DNA from: Erysipelotrichaceae bacterium | GTDB lineage: Bacteria > Bacillota_I > Bacilli_A > Erysipelotrichales > Erysipelotrichaceae | Assembly (NCBI GenBank): GCA_024709285.1 | Contig: JANJWY010000040.1 | Span: 1 to 6,492, forward strand | Direction: 5' to 3' | Length of the DNA: 6,492 nucleotides | Shown here: positions 5,508 to 6,492 of the stretch, piece by piece | Layout: each line of letters opens with the position of its first letter | Numbering within the stretch: the stretch's first letter is position 1 | The notes under the pieces: generated by a model | Told to the model about the DNA's origin: nothing | Seen by the model: only the letters and a program-made list of their open reading frames with translations | The model's database searches: none | Made by a program: the position numbers and the translations under genes

Positions 5508-6308
5508 ATGATCATCATCGGAGAGAAGATTAACAGTACCCTAAAGTCCATCCGTCCAGCCATGGAATCAAGGGATAAATCAGCTATTCAAGATTTAGCT
5601 CTTCGTCAGATTAAGGCAGGAGCAAGTTTCATCGACGTCAATGCCGGCATGTTTCATGAAAACGAATCGGAAATACTGCAATGGCTGATTGAAACGATTC
5701 AAGAGGTAACGGATGTTCCATTTGCCATCGATTCTCCCAGTGCTATGGCTATACTTACCGGATTGAAAGCAAATAAAAACGGCAAACCGATCATTAATTC
5801 CATTACTGCGGAAAAAGCCCGTTATGATGCCATTATCCCTTTAATAAAGCAATTTAATGCTAAAGTCATCGCTTTGTGTATGGATGACAGCGGCATGCCT
5901 GAAACCGTTGAAGATCGCGTTGCTATCGCCCGTACACTGATAAATAATTTGACTGGTGAGGGAGTTTCCATGGATGATATCTTCATCGATCCCATGGTTC
6001 GACCCATAGGGACAGGATCTCACTATGGCACTGTCGCCATCGAAACGATCCGTCAAGTCAAAAACGAGTTTCCCGAAGTACATATCGCCTGTGGATTAAG
6101 TAATGTATCCTTTGGATTACCGGCACGTAAAATTCTCAATCAATCCTTTTTGGTTGCTGCGATGGCTGCAGGTATGGATGGAGCCATTGTTGATCCTCTT
6201 GACAAAAAACTGATGAGCTTTGTTTATGCGACGGAAGCACTGCTTGGCAAAGATGATTACTGCATGGAGTTTCTGACGAAGTTTCGCGAAGGCGAAATTG
6301 AAGTATGA
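5508..6308 (+). CDS. Methyltetrahydrofolate:corrinoid methyltransferase (AcsE/MtgA type)
   Basis: This 266-residue protein should move the methyl group of 5-methyltetrahydrofolate to the cobalt of a corrinoid protein in the cytoplasm. It is a pterin-binding TIM barrel of the dihydropteroate-synthase superfamily and close to the length of the acetogen enzyme MeTr (about 262). Matching motifs are the MIIIGEKIN start, FIDVNAG near 41, AIDS with D75, INS with N97, FIDP with D161, and GLSNVS with N199. From memory of the Moorella enzyme, the last aligns with the asparagine that contacts N5 of the folate. The start is set by AGGAGG at 5495-5500, seven bases upstream. The next gene starts within its stop codon and resembles MetF, which would supply the methyl-folate. 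Whether the partner is the Wood-Ljungdahl iron-sulfur corrinoid protein (AcsE) or another corrinoid protein (MtgA-like) cannot be decided here. Confidence 0.88.
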   Translation: MIIIGEKINSTLKSIRPAMESRDKSAIQDLALRQIKAGASFIDVNAGMFHENESEILQWLIETIQEVTDVPFAIDSPSAMAILTGLKANKNGKPIINSITAEKARYDAIIPLIKQFNAKVIALCMDDSGMPETVEDRVAIARTLINNLTGEGVSMDDIFIDPMVRPIGTGSHYGTVAIETIRQVKNEFPEVHIACGLSNVSFGLPARKILNQSFLVAAMAAGMDGAIVDPLDKKLMSFVYATEALLGKDDYCMEFLTKFREGEIEV

Positions 6309-6492
6309 GGCAGAATATGCACGATCCAAAATACCACATCATTAATAAAATATACCATGTTGAAATATTGCCTCCGAAACAGGAAAGCACCAAATTACTC
6401 TCTGATTTAGACATGTTCAAAGAGAAGTATCTACGTGTCATGGATAGTGGTTATTGCGCATGCATCACGGATAATGCTATGGGACTGATGGC
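6305..6492 (+). CDS. Methylenetetrahydrofolate reductase-like protein (MetF family), N-terminal fragment
   Basis: The frame is open from an ATG at 6305 to the right edge, giving 62 residues. It contains VEILPPK (E20, P23-P24-K25), matching the first strand of MetF with its catalytic glutamate and the PP pair, and later CITDNAMG (53-60), matching the second strand in the MetF-like proteins of methyl-folate operons. The family reduces methylene- to methyl-tetrahydrofolate, the substrate of the upstream methyltransferase. The ATG at 6305 overlaps the upstream stop as ATGA, suggesting translational coupling. However, the ATG at 6317 has a better-spaced GAGG (6307-6310) and may be the true start. 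The FAD-binding remainder is beyond the window, so a divergent non-canonical MetF homologue is possible. Confidence 0.75.
   Translation, partial: MRQNMHDPKYHIINKIYHVEILPPKQESTKLLSDLDMFKEKYLRVMDSGYCACITDNAMGLM

Noticed and set aside
5508..6308. Dihydropteroate synthase (FolP) as identity of the methyltransferase
   Set aside because: The fold is shared, but the GLSNVS motif, MIIIGEKIN start and MetF-like neighbour match the methyltetrahydrofolate methyltransferases.
5822..6441. Minus-strand open frames across the methyltransferase and MetF-like genes
   Set aside because: They are shadows of the conserved plus-strand genes, without ribosome sites or domain features.
1..6492. CRISPR array, tRNA, rRNA, insertion sequence or attachment site
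   Set aside because: No regularly spaced repeats, cloverleaf, transposase frame or terminal inverted repeats were seen; the recurrent short palindromes are operator sites.

Overview
The window looks like a piece of chromosome from a low-GC Gram-positive-type bacterium (Bacillota or a free-living relative). The evidence is an AT-rich base composition, strong AGGAGG-type ribosome sites, sigma-A-like promoters, lipobox lipoproteins in place of periplasmic proteins, LacI-family and CcpA-like (cre) control sites, and use of the standard genetic code. The species cannot be named from the sequence. No mobile element, RNA gene or CRISPR array was seen.

Region 1 (1-5183, all minus strand) is a carbohydrate-utilisation locus, most likely for beta-1,3-glucan or laminari-oligosaccharides. 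In transcription order it holds a LacI-family repressor (5183-4188), a family GH16 laminarinase-like glucanase without a signal peptide (4079-3366), a 535-residue lipoprotein sugar-binding protein of the ABC-transporter type (3152-1545), and the N-terminal 458 residues of a second lipoprotein (1374 to the left edge). The second lipoprotein carries two beta-sandwich, CBM-like repeats and resembles the very large solute-binding proteins of Bacillota. Each gene has its own promoter. Each promoter region contains a copy of the palindrome GAAAACGTTTTC (two perfect, two with one mismatch, two weaker), which is probably the operator of the local LacI-family protein. Several cre-like TGTAAGCG sites suggest added catabolite control. 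The layout fits capture of glucan fragments at the membrane, import by permeases not seen here, and hydrolysis by GH16 in the cytoplasm.

Region 2 (5184-5507) is the divergent intergenic region. It holds the lacI promoter with its operator, a separate near-perfect palindrome at 5261-5279, and a good promoter reading right at 5437-5465.

Region 3 (5508-6492, plus strand) starts an unrelated one-carbon operon: a methyltetrahydrofolate:corrinoid methyltransferase of the AcsE/MtgA type, followed by the start of a methylenetetrahydrofolate reductase-like (MetF) gene that overlaps it by four bases and runs off the right edge. Together they suggest methyl transfer from the folate pool to a corrinoid protein, as in the methyl branch of the Wood-Ljungdahl pathway or a related methyl-transfer system.

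The genes belong to known families. The more unusual points are the repeated operator architecture, the apparently cytoplasmic laminarinase, and the two dissimilar binding lipoproteins side by side.
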